Source of the DNA: Campylobacter curvus
Lineage (GTDB): Bacteria; Campylobacterota; Campylobacteria; Campylobacterales; Campylobacteraceae
Direction of reading: 5' to 3'
DNA length: 64,000 nucleotides
Assembly (NCBI RefSeq): GCF_013372125.1
Contig: NZ_CP053826.1
Coordinates: 992,001 to 1,056,000, forward strand
The position numbers and the translations under genes are program-made. Under the pieces are notes generated by a model. The model searched no databases. It was not told where the DNA came from and was given only the letters and a program-made list of their open reading frames with translations. Each line of letters opens with the position of its first letter. The stretch's first letter is position 1. Of this stretch, positions 44,220 to 53,724 are shown piece after piece.

Positions 44220-45407
44220 TTACGCCTTCACTTTGATCTTTTCTTTTTTCACGCTTGCTATATAAAGCACGATATAGCCAAGCACTCCTGATATCACAGA
44301 GGCTATCAGGACCGAGAGCTTGTCGGCGTAGGCGAATTTATCGGTATCATTGTAAGAGAGAGAATTTATAAAAAGGCTCATCGTAAAGCCGATGCCGGTT
44401 AGTATGCAAAGCCCGTAAAACGATATCCAGCAGGAGTATTTGGGCAGCTTCGCAAAGCCAAGCTTTATCGCGACAAAGCAAAAGCCAAAGACGCCTATTT
44501 GCTTGCCTAAAAATAGTCCCAAGATCACGCCCAGCGAGACAGGATGCGCCAGCTGTTCCAGTCCTATGCCCTTAAGCGAAATGCCCGCATTTACAAAAGC
44601 AAAGACTGGCAAAACGAAATAAGTAATATAGCCGTGCAGATCGTGCTCTATCTCTTTTAAGAGCGATTTATCGCTATTTTTGCACTTTAGCGGTATGAAA
44701 AATGCGGATATGACGCCAGCTAGCGTAGCATGGACGCCGGATTTTAGCACGCTTATCCATAAAATGATGCCAAGTATGAGATAAAAGGATTTTTTATTGA
44801 CATTTAGTAAATTTAGCGCTAAGAGTCCCAGCATGACGATAGCCGCCACGCCAAATGACATAAACGAAAGATCGCCGCTATAAAATATCGCCATTATGAG
44901 GATCGCGCACACATCGTCGATGATAGCTAGCGTAACGAGGAAAATTTTAAGACTAGCAGGCACTCTAGCGCCAAGTATCATTATGATGCCAAGTGCGAAC
45001 GCCGTATCGGTCGCAGTAGGTATCGCCCAGCCTCTTGTGGCAAAGCTGTCTGCGTGGTTGAATAAATAAAATATGAACGCGGGCACGACGATGCCGCCTA
45101 TCGCACCGACAGCCGGAAGCACGACTTGAGCGGGGTTACGAAGCTCACCCTCTAAAATTTCACGCTTCAGCTCAAGCCCTAAAACAAAGAAAAATATCGC
45201 CATCAGCCCGTCATTGACCCATAAAATGAGCGGCTTTTGGAGCAAAAACTCGCCAAATTTAAAGCCCATGTCGATATGTAAAAAAGAGTTGTAAAATTCG
45301 CTAAAAAAGCCGTTTTGAAGCACCATAGCAATGACGGCTGCAGCGATCAAAAATATACCGCCGCTAGCCTCACTGACAAGAAATTTTTTAAAATTCTCGC
45401 TACACAT
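44220..45407 (-). CDS. nhaA: Na+/H+ antiporter NhaA
   Basis: 395-residue inner-membrane antiporter that expels Na+ for H+. Seen: LWVNDGLMAIFFFVLGLELKRE, GWAIPTATDTAFALGIIMILG, and LVTLAIIDDVCAILIMAIFY with the paired Asp residues of the ion site, plus about 12 hydrophobic segments. It is 15 bp downstream of nikR on the same strand, so may be co-transcribed with it; a physiological link with hydrogenase is only contextual. Confidence 0.95.
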   Translation of the reverse strand: MCSENFKKFLVSEASGGIFLIAAAVIAMVLQNGFFSEFYNSFLHIDMGFKFGEFLLQKPLILWVNDGLMAIFFFVLGLELKREILEGELRNPAQVVLPAVGAIGGIVVPAFIFYLFNHADSFATRGWAIPTATDTAFALGIIMILGARVPASLKIFLVTLAIIDDVCAILIMAIFYSGDLSFMSFGVAAIVMLGLLALNLLNVNKKSFYLILGIILWISVLKSGVHATLAGVISAFFIPLKCKNSDKSLLKEIEHDLHGYITYFVLPVFAFVNAGISLKGIGLEQLAHPVSLGVILGLFLGKQIGVFGFCFVAIKLGFAKLPKYSCWISFYGLCILTGIGFTMSLFINSLSYNDTDKFAYADKLSVLIASVISGVLGYIVLYIASVKKEKIKVKA

Positions 45408-45422
45408 AAACCGCCTTGCCCG

Positions 45423-45836
45423 TTAGAATTTAGGCACGGCGGCTTTAGTGAGCTTTGCGAATTTCACGCCCTTTAGCCCTGCTATCCTGTCTGAGAAATG
45501 CTCTATCTTTGCAGCCTCTCCGCGCAAAGTGATGGTCTCCAGACAGTTATGGTGGTCGACATGGACGTGATTCGTGCAGATGATAGTGACATCAGCGTCA
45601 TGCTCGATATCCATCATTTTATTGATGAGATCGTTTTGATGATGCACGTAAATGAGCGTAAGAACGCCAATCAGCTCCTCTTTAGCGTCTTTCCAGCTGT
45701 CATTCACGATCTTTTCTCGGATGAGATCACGCGTAAATTCACTCCTTGAGGCGTAACCTTGTTCACCCACCTTTTTGTCGAGCTCGTCAAGCAACTGCGA
45801 CGGTAAAGAAACGCTGAAACGTATGATGTTGTCCAT
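45423..45836 (-). CDS. nikR: Nickel-responsive transcriptional regulator NikR
   Basis: 137-residue ribbon-helix-helix/ACT-like repressor. Seen: N-terminal DNA-binding strand [17 protein letters not shown] and the high-affinity nickel site [15 protein letters not shown] (three His plus Cys). Location between hypF and hypB suggests it controls nickel uptake and hydrogenase genes; a palindrome upstream of hydA is a possible target. ATG 45836 after AAGGAAGGGTAAA; 58 bp from the hypF stop. Confidence 0.95.
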   Translation of the reverse strand: MDNIIRFSVSLPSQLLDELDKKVGEQGYASRSEFTRDLIREKIVNDSWKDAKEELIGVLTLIYVHHQNDLINKMMDIEHDADVTIICTNHVHVDHHNCLETITLRGEAAKIEHFSDRIAGLKGVKFAKLTKAAVPKF

Positions 45837-45894
45837 TTTACCCTTCCTTTGTGATTGATAAAATAAAAGTTAAACAAATTATAGGCAAACACTC

Positions 45895-48114
45895 TTAAAA
45901 GGAGCATAAATAATAATACAATTGACCCAAGCTAACGCCCGAGTCGTTGCTGCAAAATTTTTTATTTAGATAAAATTCCACCCCGTCGCGCCTGAAATTT
46001 CGCACGATCTTTCTTAGAAGCGTAGCGTTTTGAAACACGCCACCGGAGAGTAAAACGGGTAAATTTTGCCCTTTTGCTATCTCGCAGACGATGTTTGCCA
46101 GTGCATTTATAAAGGCTGTTGCAGCGAGCCTTGGCTCATCTTTTAGCGCGCCTTTAATGGCCTCTTTGAAATTTATCGCGCCGTCTTGCAGGCTAAATTT
46201 ATAAGAAACGTCCAAATTTTCATCATAAAGCGCCTCCAGCCTCATGCCGCTCTCGCCCTCGTAGCCAGACTCGCTCATTGATAAAACGATGCTCGCAAAT
46301 GCGTCGAATATCCGTCCCAGCGAGCTCGTTTGAGGCGAGTTTATACCCTTTTGCGCGATGATTTTTAGATTATTCAAGCTCTTTTTATCGTGGCTTTTCA
46401 GGAAATTTTCCGCCTGCGCTTCTAAGCCGTATTTTAAAATGATCGAGTATGCGATCTGCCAGATGTGCTTTATGCTGCTCTCGCCACCTATCAATGCAAA
46501 CTCATCAAAATGATATATCCGCTCAAAACCTCGCGCGTCCACTATCATGACCTCGCCGCCCCAGATCTCGCCGCTTGGCGCGTAGCCGGTGCCATCAAAG
46601 CAAAATCCTAAAAATTTGCGCTCTCTTGGCAGGTCGTTTTCAAACATGACAGAAAGCAGATGCGCGTAGTGATGCTGCACGCAAATAGGCGTGAAGCCCT
46701 GCTCTTTGGCCCATTTGACGTTTAAAAAATGTGGGTGCATATCGGCTATGATGGCGTCAAATTTAAGCTCGTATGTCGAGACGAAAAGCTTTAAAATGGC
46801 CTCGAATCGCTCAAAAACGGCGATGTTTTTTAGATCGCCTATGTAAGGACTCAACATCACTTCGCCGTCTTTATAGATCGCAAACTGATCCTTTAGCTCC
46901 GCGCCAAGGGCTAAAAACGTCCCTTTTTGACTGAATTTCGAGCGGAAAAATTTTGGATTTAGCCCGCGGCTAGTGCGTATAAAGATAGGCTCGTCGTCTA
47001 CTACAAAGGCGATGCTATCATCGCTTGGCGAGTATATCTCGCGGTCATGGTCGAGGTAATAATCAAATACGCCCCCAAGCTTATCTAGTAGCTGCTTTTC
47101 ATCATATATCACCACTTCGCCGGAGACGTTTGCGCTGGTGGCTACGATGTCGTGGTTTAGATACTCAAAGAGCAAGAGATGTATGCCGCTAAAGGCCAGC
47201 ATGACGCCTACTTTGTTCAAATTTGGCGCTACGCTGGGAGCAAGCGGCGAATTTTTAGCACTTTGCAGCAAAACGATCGGCTTTAAATTTGAGCTTAGAA
47301 GCTTTGCCTGTGCGTCTGAAATGTGCGCCAAATTTCGTGCGCTTTGTAAATTTTTACTCATTATGGCAAACGGCTTGCTCGGGCGATTTTTGCGTTTTCG
47401 TAGTAAATTTACGGCATTTTCGTCGTGTGCGTCACAGACTAGATGAAAGCCGCCAAGCCCTTTGACAGCCAGAATTTTATCCTCGTTTATGAGCTTTGCC
47501 GCCTGCTTTGCCGCCTCATCATCTTTGCTTAAAATTTTGCCCGTTTTATCTTTTAGCATGAGTGCGGGCCCGCAGTTTGGGCAAGATACGGGCTGAGCGT
47601 GATAGCGGCGGTTTAAGGGGTCTTTGTATTCGCCCTCGCAAAATCCGCACATTTTAAATTTACTCATCGTCGTATTTGGTCTGTCGTATGGCAAGCTTTT
47701 TATGATGGAAAACCTCGGTCCGCAGTTGGTGCAGTTTATGAAAGCGTAGTGATATCGCGGGTTTGCAGGGTCGTAAAACTCCCTCTCACAGTCGGCACAT
47801 AGGGCAAAGTCGGGCAGGATAGGCGCTTGTTTTTTTGCGCTTTTAGAGGAGATTATTTTAAAATCGCTAAATTCCAGCTTGCTCTCAAATCTTTTAAGCT
47901 CGTCTATGCGCGCTAGCTCGGGCAGCTCGCCAAACAAGGCTTTTTCAAATTTTGCTATATCCGAGGTCTCGCCAAAAAGGCACAGCTTCACGCCCTCATC
48001 GTCGTTATAAACCTCTCCAAAAAGCCCGAATCTAAGCGCTAGGTTATAAACGAACGGACGAAAGCCTACGCCCTGAACGAGTCCTGAAATTTCATATCTA
48101 TACGAAGACTTCAA
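45895..48114 (-). CDS. hypF: Carbamoyltransferase HypF
   Basis: About 739-residue enzyme that makes carbamoyl-adenylate and passes carbamoyl to HypE. Domains in order: acylphosphatase (SGLVQGVGFRPFVYNLA, near the start), two zinc fingers (CADCEREF ... CTNCGPR and CGFCEGEY ... CPNCGP), a YrdC-like domain (KPFAIMSKNL, VATSANVSGE), and a Kae1-like domain (HHYAHLLSVM, GFCFDGTGYAPSGEIWGGE, LLSGGVFQN). I chose TTG 48114 (MKSSYRYEISG); further TTGs at 48120, 48126 and 48132 are possible. It overlaps the end of hydE by 17 bp with this choice. Confidence 0.93.
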   Translation of the reverse strand: MKSSYRYEISGLVQGVGFRPFVYNLALRFGLFGEVYNDDEGVKLCLFGETSDIAKFEKALFGELPELARIDELKRFESKLEFSDFKIISSKSAKKQAPILPDFALCADCEREFYDPANPRYHYAFINCTNCGPRFSIIKSLPYDRPNTTMSKFKMCGFCEGEYKDPLNRRYHAQPVSCPNCGPALMLKDKTGKILSKDDEAAKQAAKLINEDKILAVKGLGGFHLVCDAHDENAVNLLRKRKNRPSKPFAIMSKNLQSARNLAHISDAQAKLLSSNLKPIVLLQSAKNSPLAPSVAPNLNKVGVMLAFSGIHLLLFEYLNHDIVATSANVSGEVVIYDEKQLLDKLGGVFDYYLDHDREIYSPSDDSIAFVVDDEPIFIRTSRGLNPKFFRSKFSQKGTFLALGAELKDQFAIYKDGEVMLSPYIGDLKNIAVFERFEAILKLFVSTYELKFDAIIADMHPHFLNVKWAKEQGFTPICVQHHYAHLLSVMFENDLPRERKFLGFCFDGTGYAPSGEIWGGEVMIVDARGFERIYHFDEFALIGGESSIKHIWQIAYSIILKYGLEAQAENFLKSHDKKSLNNLKIIAQKGINSPQTSSLGRIFDAFASIVLSMSESGYEGESGMRLEALYDENLDVSYKFSLQDGAINFKEAIKGALKDEPRLAATAFINALANIVCEIAKGQNLPVLLSGGVFQNATLLRKIVRNFRRDGVEFYLNKKFCSNDSGVSLGQLYYYLCSF

Positions 48115-49582
48115 TACCAAATCCAATGTCAAATTTTGTTTTTATATTTGGATTTAGATGTTTTTTTATGAGGTTGCTAGCGGTTTTGCACTCAAAGAGC
48201 GAGCCGCCAAGCAGCACGTTTTGCACGCCAAACTCATCTCTAAGCTCGAACGAAAAATCGCTCAAAAAATAAGCCATCGACTCGATGTAGCCAAAGCTTA
48301 TGTTGCGCTCTCCCGCACCCGCTAGATAAAAGCTCATGCCGCTTTTTATAAATTTCACCGCGTCAAATTCAAGCTTGCTTTTCATCTTGCAGTCTATGCG
48401 CACGCCCTTTGCGCCGTTAAAGTCCATCGCATTTGCGAGCAAAATTTCACCGCTTTTCAAAAAATCATCGCTAAAGCCAAATATCCTGCCGGCAACGCAT
48501 AGAAGCGAGAAAAAGCTCTCGCGCCCAGGTATGTCGCCCTCCGGCAAGCCGTAAGCCAAACGATAGCTCTCAAGCAGCTTAGCTCCGCCCTCATCTTTTG
48601 AAATTTCACTATAAATCTCGCTGAAATTTGAAAATTTAGGCACGAAAAGCACGCTTGTCTTATCGTTTTTACGCGCTAAGTTTATCTTATCGTCACTAAA
48701 TTTACAAAGCGATATCTCTAAATTTAGACCGCCATCGCCTAAAATTTCGCTATCAGCCATTTTAAAATACGAAAAATCGTTAAGCGCGACGGAGGAATTT
48801 TCAAGCTGCACTAGCTTTAAAAGCGGCTCTTTTTGTTTTAAAATTTTAACCCCCAGGAAATTCACCCCTAGCTGCGAAAGCTTCATACCAAGCGCATAAA
48901 TAAAGAGGTCTTTCGCCGCTTTGACGTCAAAAAAGCTTGGTGTTTGCGGGTGATTTTGCCTGTAAATAGAATTCGTCTTTAGGCTGATGATAGGCTTTTC
49001 AAAGCTAGCCAGCGTGATCTGCGACCTCTCGTCAGCTACGAAAATCTTTCGCAGCGCTTTTAAATTTGTGGGTATGGCAAAGTGGATATCTTTAAAATTT
49101 TCAAACGCTTTAAGCTCGTATTCGCAGCTTTTATCCTTTAAATTTAGCCTTTGACCGCCTTTGATCTTAGATACGCACTCCTCTAAAAGAGCGCTGAAAT
49201 TTTTAGAATTTACGCTTTGATCACTCACGCAAATATCGCTCAAAACGCTAAATTCATTTTCGCAAGGCTCTAAATCTCGCAGGAATTTTTCTATCTGAGA
49301 AGGTGTTATATTATTTAGGCTTAAATTTTGCGTATTTTGGCTACCTGCGGGCAGATCTTTAGCCGCAAGGACCTTACTCTCTTTTACAAAAACGCTAAAG
49401 GGCAAATTTTTAGCCAGATGATCGGCAAACGAGCCCAGCTCGCCCTCCTCGCCCGAAACGAAAAGCGTGATATTTTCGCCGTTTTGCTCTATGGCATGAG
49501 GTAAATTTCGGGCGAGATTTTGCAGTAAAAAGGATAAAATTTCGCCGTTTTTTAGGCACTCAAAATGAAAAGCGAGTGTCAT
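48098..49582 (-). CDS. hydE: HydE, epsilonproteobacterial hydrogenase formation protein (HypF-like fold, eroded)
   Basis: 494 residues, fifth gene of hydABCDE. In Wolinella the hydE gene is required for forming active NiFe-hydrogenase. By eye it lines up along its length with the neighbouring HypF: N-terminal ALLxNLARNLP/LFVSGEEGELGSF with the HypF acylphosphatase, IHFAIPTNLKALRKIF ... EKPIISLKTN with the YrdC part, and AGRIFGF ... NVLLGGSLFECKTASNLIKKHL with the HypF C-terminal GRIFDAF ... PVLLSGGVFQNATLLRKIV. Zinc fingers, the acylphosphatase Arg and the HHYAH metal motif are missing. Its exact biochemical role is not known to me. Confidence 0.82.
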   Translation of the reverse strand: MTLAFHFECLKNGEILSFLLQNLARNLPHAIEQNGENITLFVSGEEGELGSFADHLAKNLPFSVFVKESKVLAAKDLPAGSQNTQNLSLNNITPSQIEKFLRDLEPCENEFSVLSDICVSDQSVNSKNFSALLEECVSKIKGGQRLNLKDKSCEYELKAFENFKDIHFAIPTNLKALRKIFVADERSQITLASFEKPIISLKTNSIYRQNHPQTPSFFDVKAAKDLFIYALGMKLSQLGVNFLGVKILKQKEPLLKLVQLENSSVALNDFSYFKMADSEILGDGGLNLEISLCKFSDDKINLARKNDKTSVLFVPKFSNFSEIYSEISKDEGGAKLLESYRLAYGLPEGDIPGRESFFSLLCVAGRIFGFSDDFLKSGEILLANAMDFNGAKGVRIDCKMKSKLEFDAVKFIKSGMSFYLAGAGERNISFGYIESMAYFLSDFSFELRDEFGVQNVLLGGSLFECKTASNLIKKHLNPNIKTKFDIGFGIEVFV

Positions 49583-50118
49583 TTGAGCCCTTTTGTAGCG
49601 TAACGATCCGCGATCTCTTGCAGGCTAAATTCCGCCACCTTTTCATGGCAAAAACCGATCGAGCCAAGATAATTTAAAAGCGTATCTTCGGCTATCTTAG
49701 CGCCATTTATGATCTCATTTGAGAGCTCAAAGCCGGTTGGCTCGACGCGCTTTGGCACGATGCCTAAAATTTTACAGCTCGGACGATCTCCCGCCATATC
49801 CATAAGATGAAGGGTCTGAAGCATCTCTATCTCATGCGCCGAGCCGTCCCAGCGCACGAAATTCGGCACATTTTCAAAATCAAAAAAGAAAACGTCGCCA
49901 ACCTTGGCGTCATCGGCACTGATGCAATCGACCACGATCAAGTGATCGAACTCGGCGATGATAGGCGTGAGTGCAAGAGCCAGCGTGCCGCCGTCTATAA
50001 ATTTAAGCTCGTTTGCTCCGCTAAATTTATAGTTGCCCTCGATCATCTTTACAAAATGCACGCCCACGCCCTCGTCGGCAAACATCACATTACCGATACC
50101 AAGAACGAGCACTCTCAT
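49579..50118 (-). CDS. hydD: Hydrogenase maturation protease HydD
   Basis: 179-residue HupD/HyaD-type endopeptidase that removes the C-terminal peptide from the large-subunit precursor after nickel insertion. Seen: LGIGNVMFADEGVGVHFV (metal-binding Glu/Asp) and VVDCISADDAKVGDVF with the second Asp, and HEIEMLQTLHLMDM with the His. 3 bp after hydC; the stop overlaps the hydE start by 4 bp. Confidence 0.95.
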   Translation of the reverse strand: MRVLVLGIGNVMFADEGVGVHFVKMIEGNYKFSGANELKFIDGGTLALALTPIIAEFDHLIVVDCISADDAKVGDVFFFDFENVPNFVRWDGSAHEIEMLQTLHLMDMAGDRPSCKILGIVPKRVEPTGFELSNEIINGAKIAEDTLLNYLGSIGFCHEKVAEFSLQEIADRYATKGLK

Positions 50119-50121
50119 ATA

Positions 50122-50805
50122 TCAGTGCTCTTCTTTTACAAATTTATATCCGCTTACGATCGCGTCCATCGCGCCGTTTTTGCCTTTGACGGCATTAAAA
50201 ACTGCCATATAGACATGCACCGGCACAAAGATGATGATGACCCACATCGCGATACGGTGGATCGTCCTTACGTTTGCCAGTCCGCCCATGAGCCTCTCAA
50301 GATATCTCATCGGCTCATAAAGCAACCCGCCAAGCCCATTGTGATAAACATGCACGTATAGCACGAGCCCGGTTAGGCATATCACGGCAAGCACCAGGTA
50401 AAAAAACAGATACGACGCGAACTGAAGCGGGTTATAAACCCCCTTTAAATGCGGGTGAGGACCTAAAAAAATGTAGTATTTGATCTGTGCTATCCAAACT
50501 TTTGGATTGAAAAAGTCAACGATACTGATCCACTCTTTTTTGCTATGCTTGTCAAAGATAAAAAGATAGAGCTTAAATATCGTGACCGCTATCAGGATAA
50601 AGCCCGCTACTTGGTGCGCTAGGCGCCATTTGGCGTTCATGAAATTTACCGGCTCGCTCGTTATCTCTGGGCTTACAAAAACGTAAGATATGTAAAATCC
50701 GCTCACGACTAAAAATGTGATGGCAAAGAACCTTATCCAGTGCGTTATTCTAAGCCCGATGGAGAATTCGTATTCGCTGATACGATCAGGTCCGTGTTTT
50801 GACAT
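50122..50805 (-). CDS. hydC: Ni/Fe-hydrogenase b-type cytochrome subunit HydC
   Basis: 227-residue integral membrane dihaem cytochrome b that passes electrons from HydA to menaquinone. Seen: IGLRITHWIRFF (haem His in helix I), AKWRLAHQVAGFIL, and RTIHRIAMWVIIIFVPVHVYMAV (paired His) with four to five hydrophobic helices. In Wolinella, quinone reduction by HydC conserves energy. 10 bp after hydB. Confidence 0.95.
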   Translation of the reverse strand: MSKHGPDRISEYEFSIGLRITHWIRFFAITFLVVSGFYISYVFVSPEITSEPVNFMNAKWRLAHQVAGFILIAVTIFKLYLFIFDKHSKKEWISIVDFFNPKVWIAQIKYYIFLGPHPHLKGVYNPLQFASYLFFYLVLAVICLTGLVLYVHVYHNGLGGLLYEPMRYLERLMGGLANVRTIHRIAMWVIIIFVPVHVYMAVFNAVKGKNGAMDAIVSGYKFVKEEH

Positions 50806-50815
50806 AAATTCTCCT

Positions 50816-52534
50816 TTATAGATTCGGATTTATTTTGTATTCGCTCAAGTTATTGCCCTTAGTATCCATCACATGAACGGCGCACGCGATACAAGGATCG
50901 TAAGAGTGAATTTTACGTATTATCTCAAGCGGCTTGCTAAGATCGGCTATTTTTAGTCCTATCAGGCATGCCTCGTAGCTTCCCATCTGATTTTTAGCGT
51001 CTTTTGGCGATGCGTTCCATGTGCTAGGTACGACGGCTTGCCAGTTTTCTATCACGCCGTTTTTGATCCTGCACCAGTGACTAAGCGCGCCGCGAGGAGC
51101 GTTGCCGGCAAAATAGCCTTTATACTCTTTGTTGTTATCGATGACATATTTAGCGCATGTCTCTTGATCGGTCTTTAAATTTTCGATCAAAGAGTTAAAC
51201 GCCGTTAGCGCGTGCTGAGAAACGACAGTGGCTTCAAGCATCCTGGTAGCAGTCCTACCAAGAGTAGAGAATACCGCACTTAGCGGCAGTCCGCTATCTT
51301 TTAGAAATTTATCTACGACAGGCACGACTCTTTCGTTGCCTCTTGCATAGTTTATCACGATGCTGGCTATCGGACCTACTTGCATCGGCATACCGTCATA
51401 TCTTGGCGCTTTTATCCAGCTGTATTTGCCTTTAGTGTCAAAAATTTTGCCATGCGTTATTTGACCGTCAGGCCCTACACTCTCGCCGTCTATCAAACCT
51501 GTGTAGTTCGCATCGGTCTGTCCGTCGTAAGGATGAAGCGGAGCGTCGTTTTTATACCACGAGCGAGTCGCTTCCTCGGTTATCTTGGCGTCATCTATGT
51601 CATAAACCTTGCTGATGTCACCGTTTAAGATGATACCGCCTTTAAACAGATGGTCGTTCTTGCCGACTAAAAATTCGTCGTAGCAAAGCAGATTTGACAC
51701 GCCAACGTCGTTTAATACGCTAGCTTCATTGCCATAAGCCTTTGCCGCCATCAAGATATCGGCATGATATGCACGGCTTACGAACTGCTCTATCTCTTTA
51801 AATTTAGATAGATACTCGCCCAGCCTTGCCGGATCTAGCAAGTCCATGATACAGGTCACTCCACCCACGGTCAGGCTCTGCGGATGAGGATTTTTCGCGC
51901 CAAATATCGCCATCATCTGCGCAATAGTCCTTTGAACGCTTAGACACTCGAGATAGTGCGAAAGTGCGATTAAATTTTGCTCCGGTGTAAATTTATAGGT
52001 GCTATGTCCCCAGTAAGCGTTTGCAAAAGGCCCTAAATTTCCCTTTTTCACAAAGGCTTCTACGCGCTCTTTTACCTCTTTTAGCTTATCCGCACCCGTA
52101 GCATATGGAATTTCAGTATATTTAAAGGCCTCGTCGCTGGCTTTTTTCTCGTCAGCGCTAAGAGCCGAGACGACATCGACCCAGTCAAGCCCGTGAAGCT
52201 GATAAAAATGCACGATATGATCATGCAAATAAAGCGCTGCGTTCATCAGCGTGCGAGTAAGCTCGGCGTTTAACGGAGGCGTGATGCCAAGGGCTTTTTC
52301 GACCGCTACGATGCCCGCTCTGTAATGCGAGAATGTGCAAACGCCGCAGATCCTTTGCATAAAAAAGCCTGCGTCGCGCGGGTCTCTGTTTTTTACTATC
52401 TGCTCCAAGCCACGCCAAAGCGTCGAACCTGAATACGCCTCCTTCACGACATTGTTCTCATCTACTACGACCTCGATACGAAGGTGTCCTTCGATGCGAG
52501 TTATCGGATCTACAACTATTCTTTTTTCACTCAT
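50816..52534 (-). CDS. hydB: NiFe-hydrogenase large subunit HydB
   Basis: 572-residue catalytic subunit carrying the Ni-Fe(CN)2CO centre. Seen: DPITRIEGHLRIE, the L1 motif RICGVCTFSH, and the L2 motif DPCIACAVH near the C-terminus. HydD should cleave after that His, releasing a short tail starting VMDTKG. It is exported to the periplasm as a complex with HydA, which carries the Tat signal; HydB itself has none. 10 bp after hydA. Confidence 0.97.
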   Translation of the reverse strand: MSEKRIVVDPITRIEGHLRIEVVVDENNVVKEAYSGSTLWRGLEQIVKNRDPRDAGFFMQRICGVCTFSHYRAGIVAVEKALGITPPLNAELTRTLMNAALYLHDHIVHFYQLHGLDWVDVVSALSADEKKASDEAFKYTEIPYATGADKLKEVKERVEAFVKKGNLGPFANAYWGHSTYKFTPEQNLIALSHYLECLSVQRTIAQMMAIFGAKNPHPQSLTVGGVTCIMDLLDPARLGEYLSKFKEIEQFVSRAYHADILMAAKAYGNEASVLNDVGVSNLLCYDEFLVGKNDHLFKGGIILNGDISKVYDIDDAKITEEATRSWYKNDAPLHPYDGQTDANYTGLIDGESVGPDGQITHGKIFDTKGKYSWIKAPRYDGMPMQVGPIASIVINYARGNERVVPVVDKFLKDSGLPLSAVFSTLGRTATRMLEATVVSQHALTAFNSLIENLKTDQETCAKYVIDNNKEYKGYFAGNAPRGALSHWCRIKNGVIENWQAVVPSTWNASPKDAKNQMGSYEACLIGLKIADLSKPLEIIRKIHSYDPCIACAVHVMDTKGNNLSEYKINPNL

Positions 52535-52544
52535 ATCAACCGCC

Positions 52545-53690
52545 TTATTCTTTATCTTTACTCATGGCCGCTATCGCTGCGTGCGCGGCTATACCGATGC
52601 CCGCAAGCGCCAAAATCCCTATGCCTATCTTATCGCTGACATTATCGGCTCCTAGACCCAAAACGGTGTCAAAAAGCCTATCGCCCATCGGCTCCTCAAA
52701 AGGTCCCATCGTATCCCAAAAATCTGGCTCCGAGCAGCCTATACAGCCGTGACCGGCCTGCACCGGCCAGCTGGTATGTTGGTTAAATCTTTCGCGCGAG
52801 CAGTTATTGAAAGTATATGGCCCTTTACAGCCTACTTTATAAAGGCAGTAGCCGTTTTTAGCGCCCTCATCGCCAAATGCCTGGACGAATTCGCCTGCGT
52901 CAAAGTGTCCGCGGCGCTCGCACAGATCGTGAATTCTAAGGCCATAAGCCCATTTTGGTCTGTTAAATACATCAAGTGCGGGAAGCGTACCAAATAAAAT
53001 GAAATGAAGCACGTTGCCGACGATATTTTTCTCGCTTGGAGGACAGCCGGGGACGTTTATGACAGGTTTGCTCGTGACCTTGCCTAGACCAACGGAATTT
53101 GAAGGATTTGGCTTGGCCGCTTGGATACCACCAAAGCTAGAACAGGTGCCGATGGCAAATATCGCGGCTGCATTTTCACTAGCGTGCACGGCGTGAGTTT
53201 TGCCTGTCGTTCCGTGCGGTCCGACGGTCAGAAAATTCTCCGTCTCGCCGGTCGGGATACCACCCTCTACTAGCAAGATGTAGTGACCTTTATATTTTTC
53301 GATCGCACTCTCTAAATTTTCCTCGGCTTGCCAACCTGCAGCCGCCATGATCGTCTCGTGATACTCAAGACTGATGTAGTCGAAGATGAGACTGTCGATA
53401 CTAGGTGCATCAGTGCGGAGCAAGCTCTCGCTACAGCCGGTGCACTCTGCCATATGTAGCCAAATGACAGGTAGTCTATCGCTAAGCTCAGCTGCGCGTG
53501 CTACAAGCGGTGTCATCGAAGCCGGAAGCGCCATGAACGCGGTCATCGCTCCCGCCCATTTCATAAAATCACGCCTTGTGAAGCCATTTTGCTCTAAAAT
53601 TTTTGCAATGGTGCCATTTTCTTTGATCTTTGGTAAAAGACTAAGCTTATTTAGGCGCCTATTTGCCTTTTCATGTATGTTTTGAACCAT
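52545..53690 (-). CDS. hydA: NiFe-hydrogenase small subunit HydA
   Basis: 381-residue Fe-S subunit with a long Tat signal (TRRDFMKWAGAMTAFMALP, from about residue 38) and a C-terminal hydrophobic anchor (IGIGILALAGIGIAAHAAI). Seen: proximal cluster CTGCSESLLR, GTCSSFGG, and VPGCPPSEKNI; medial/distal ligands HDLCERRGHFDAGEF, YKVGCKGPYTFNNC, and HGCIGCSEPDFWD. First gene of hydA-B-C-D-E-hypF; AAGGAG lies a few bases before ATG 53690. Confidence 0.97.
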   Translation of the reverse strand: MVQNIHEKANRRLNKLSLLPKIKENGTIAKILEQNGFTRRDFMKWAGAMTAFMALPASMTPLVARAAELSDRLPVIWLHMAECTGCSESLLRTDAPSIDSLIFDYISLEYHETIMAAAGWQAEENLESAIEKYKGHYILLVEGGIPTGETENFLTVGPHGTTGKTHAVHASENAAAIFAIGTCSSFGGIQAAKPNPSNSVGLGKVTSKPVINVPGCPPSEKNIVGNVLHFILFGTLPALDVFNRPKWAYGLRIHDLCERRGHFDAGEFVQAFGDEGAKNGYCLYKVGCKGPYTFNNCSRERFNQHTSWPVQAGHGCIGCSEPDFWDTMGPFEEPMGDRLFDTVLGLGADNVSDKIGIGILALAGIGIAAHAAIAAMSKDKE

Positions 53691-53724
53691 ACAAGCTCCT
53701 TGATTTGGAATATAATTCGATGAA

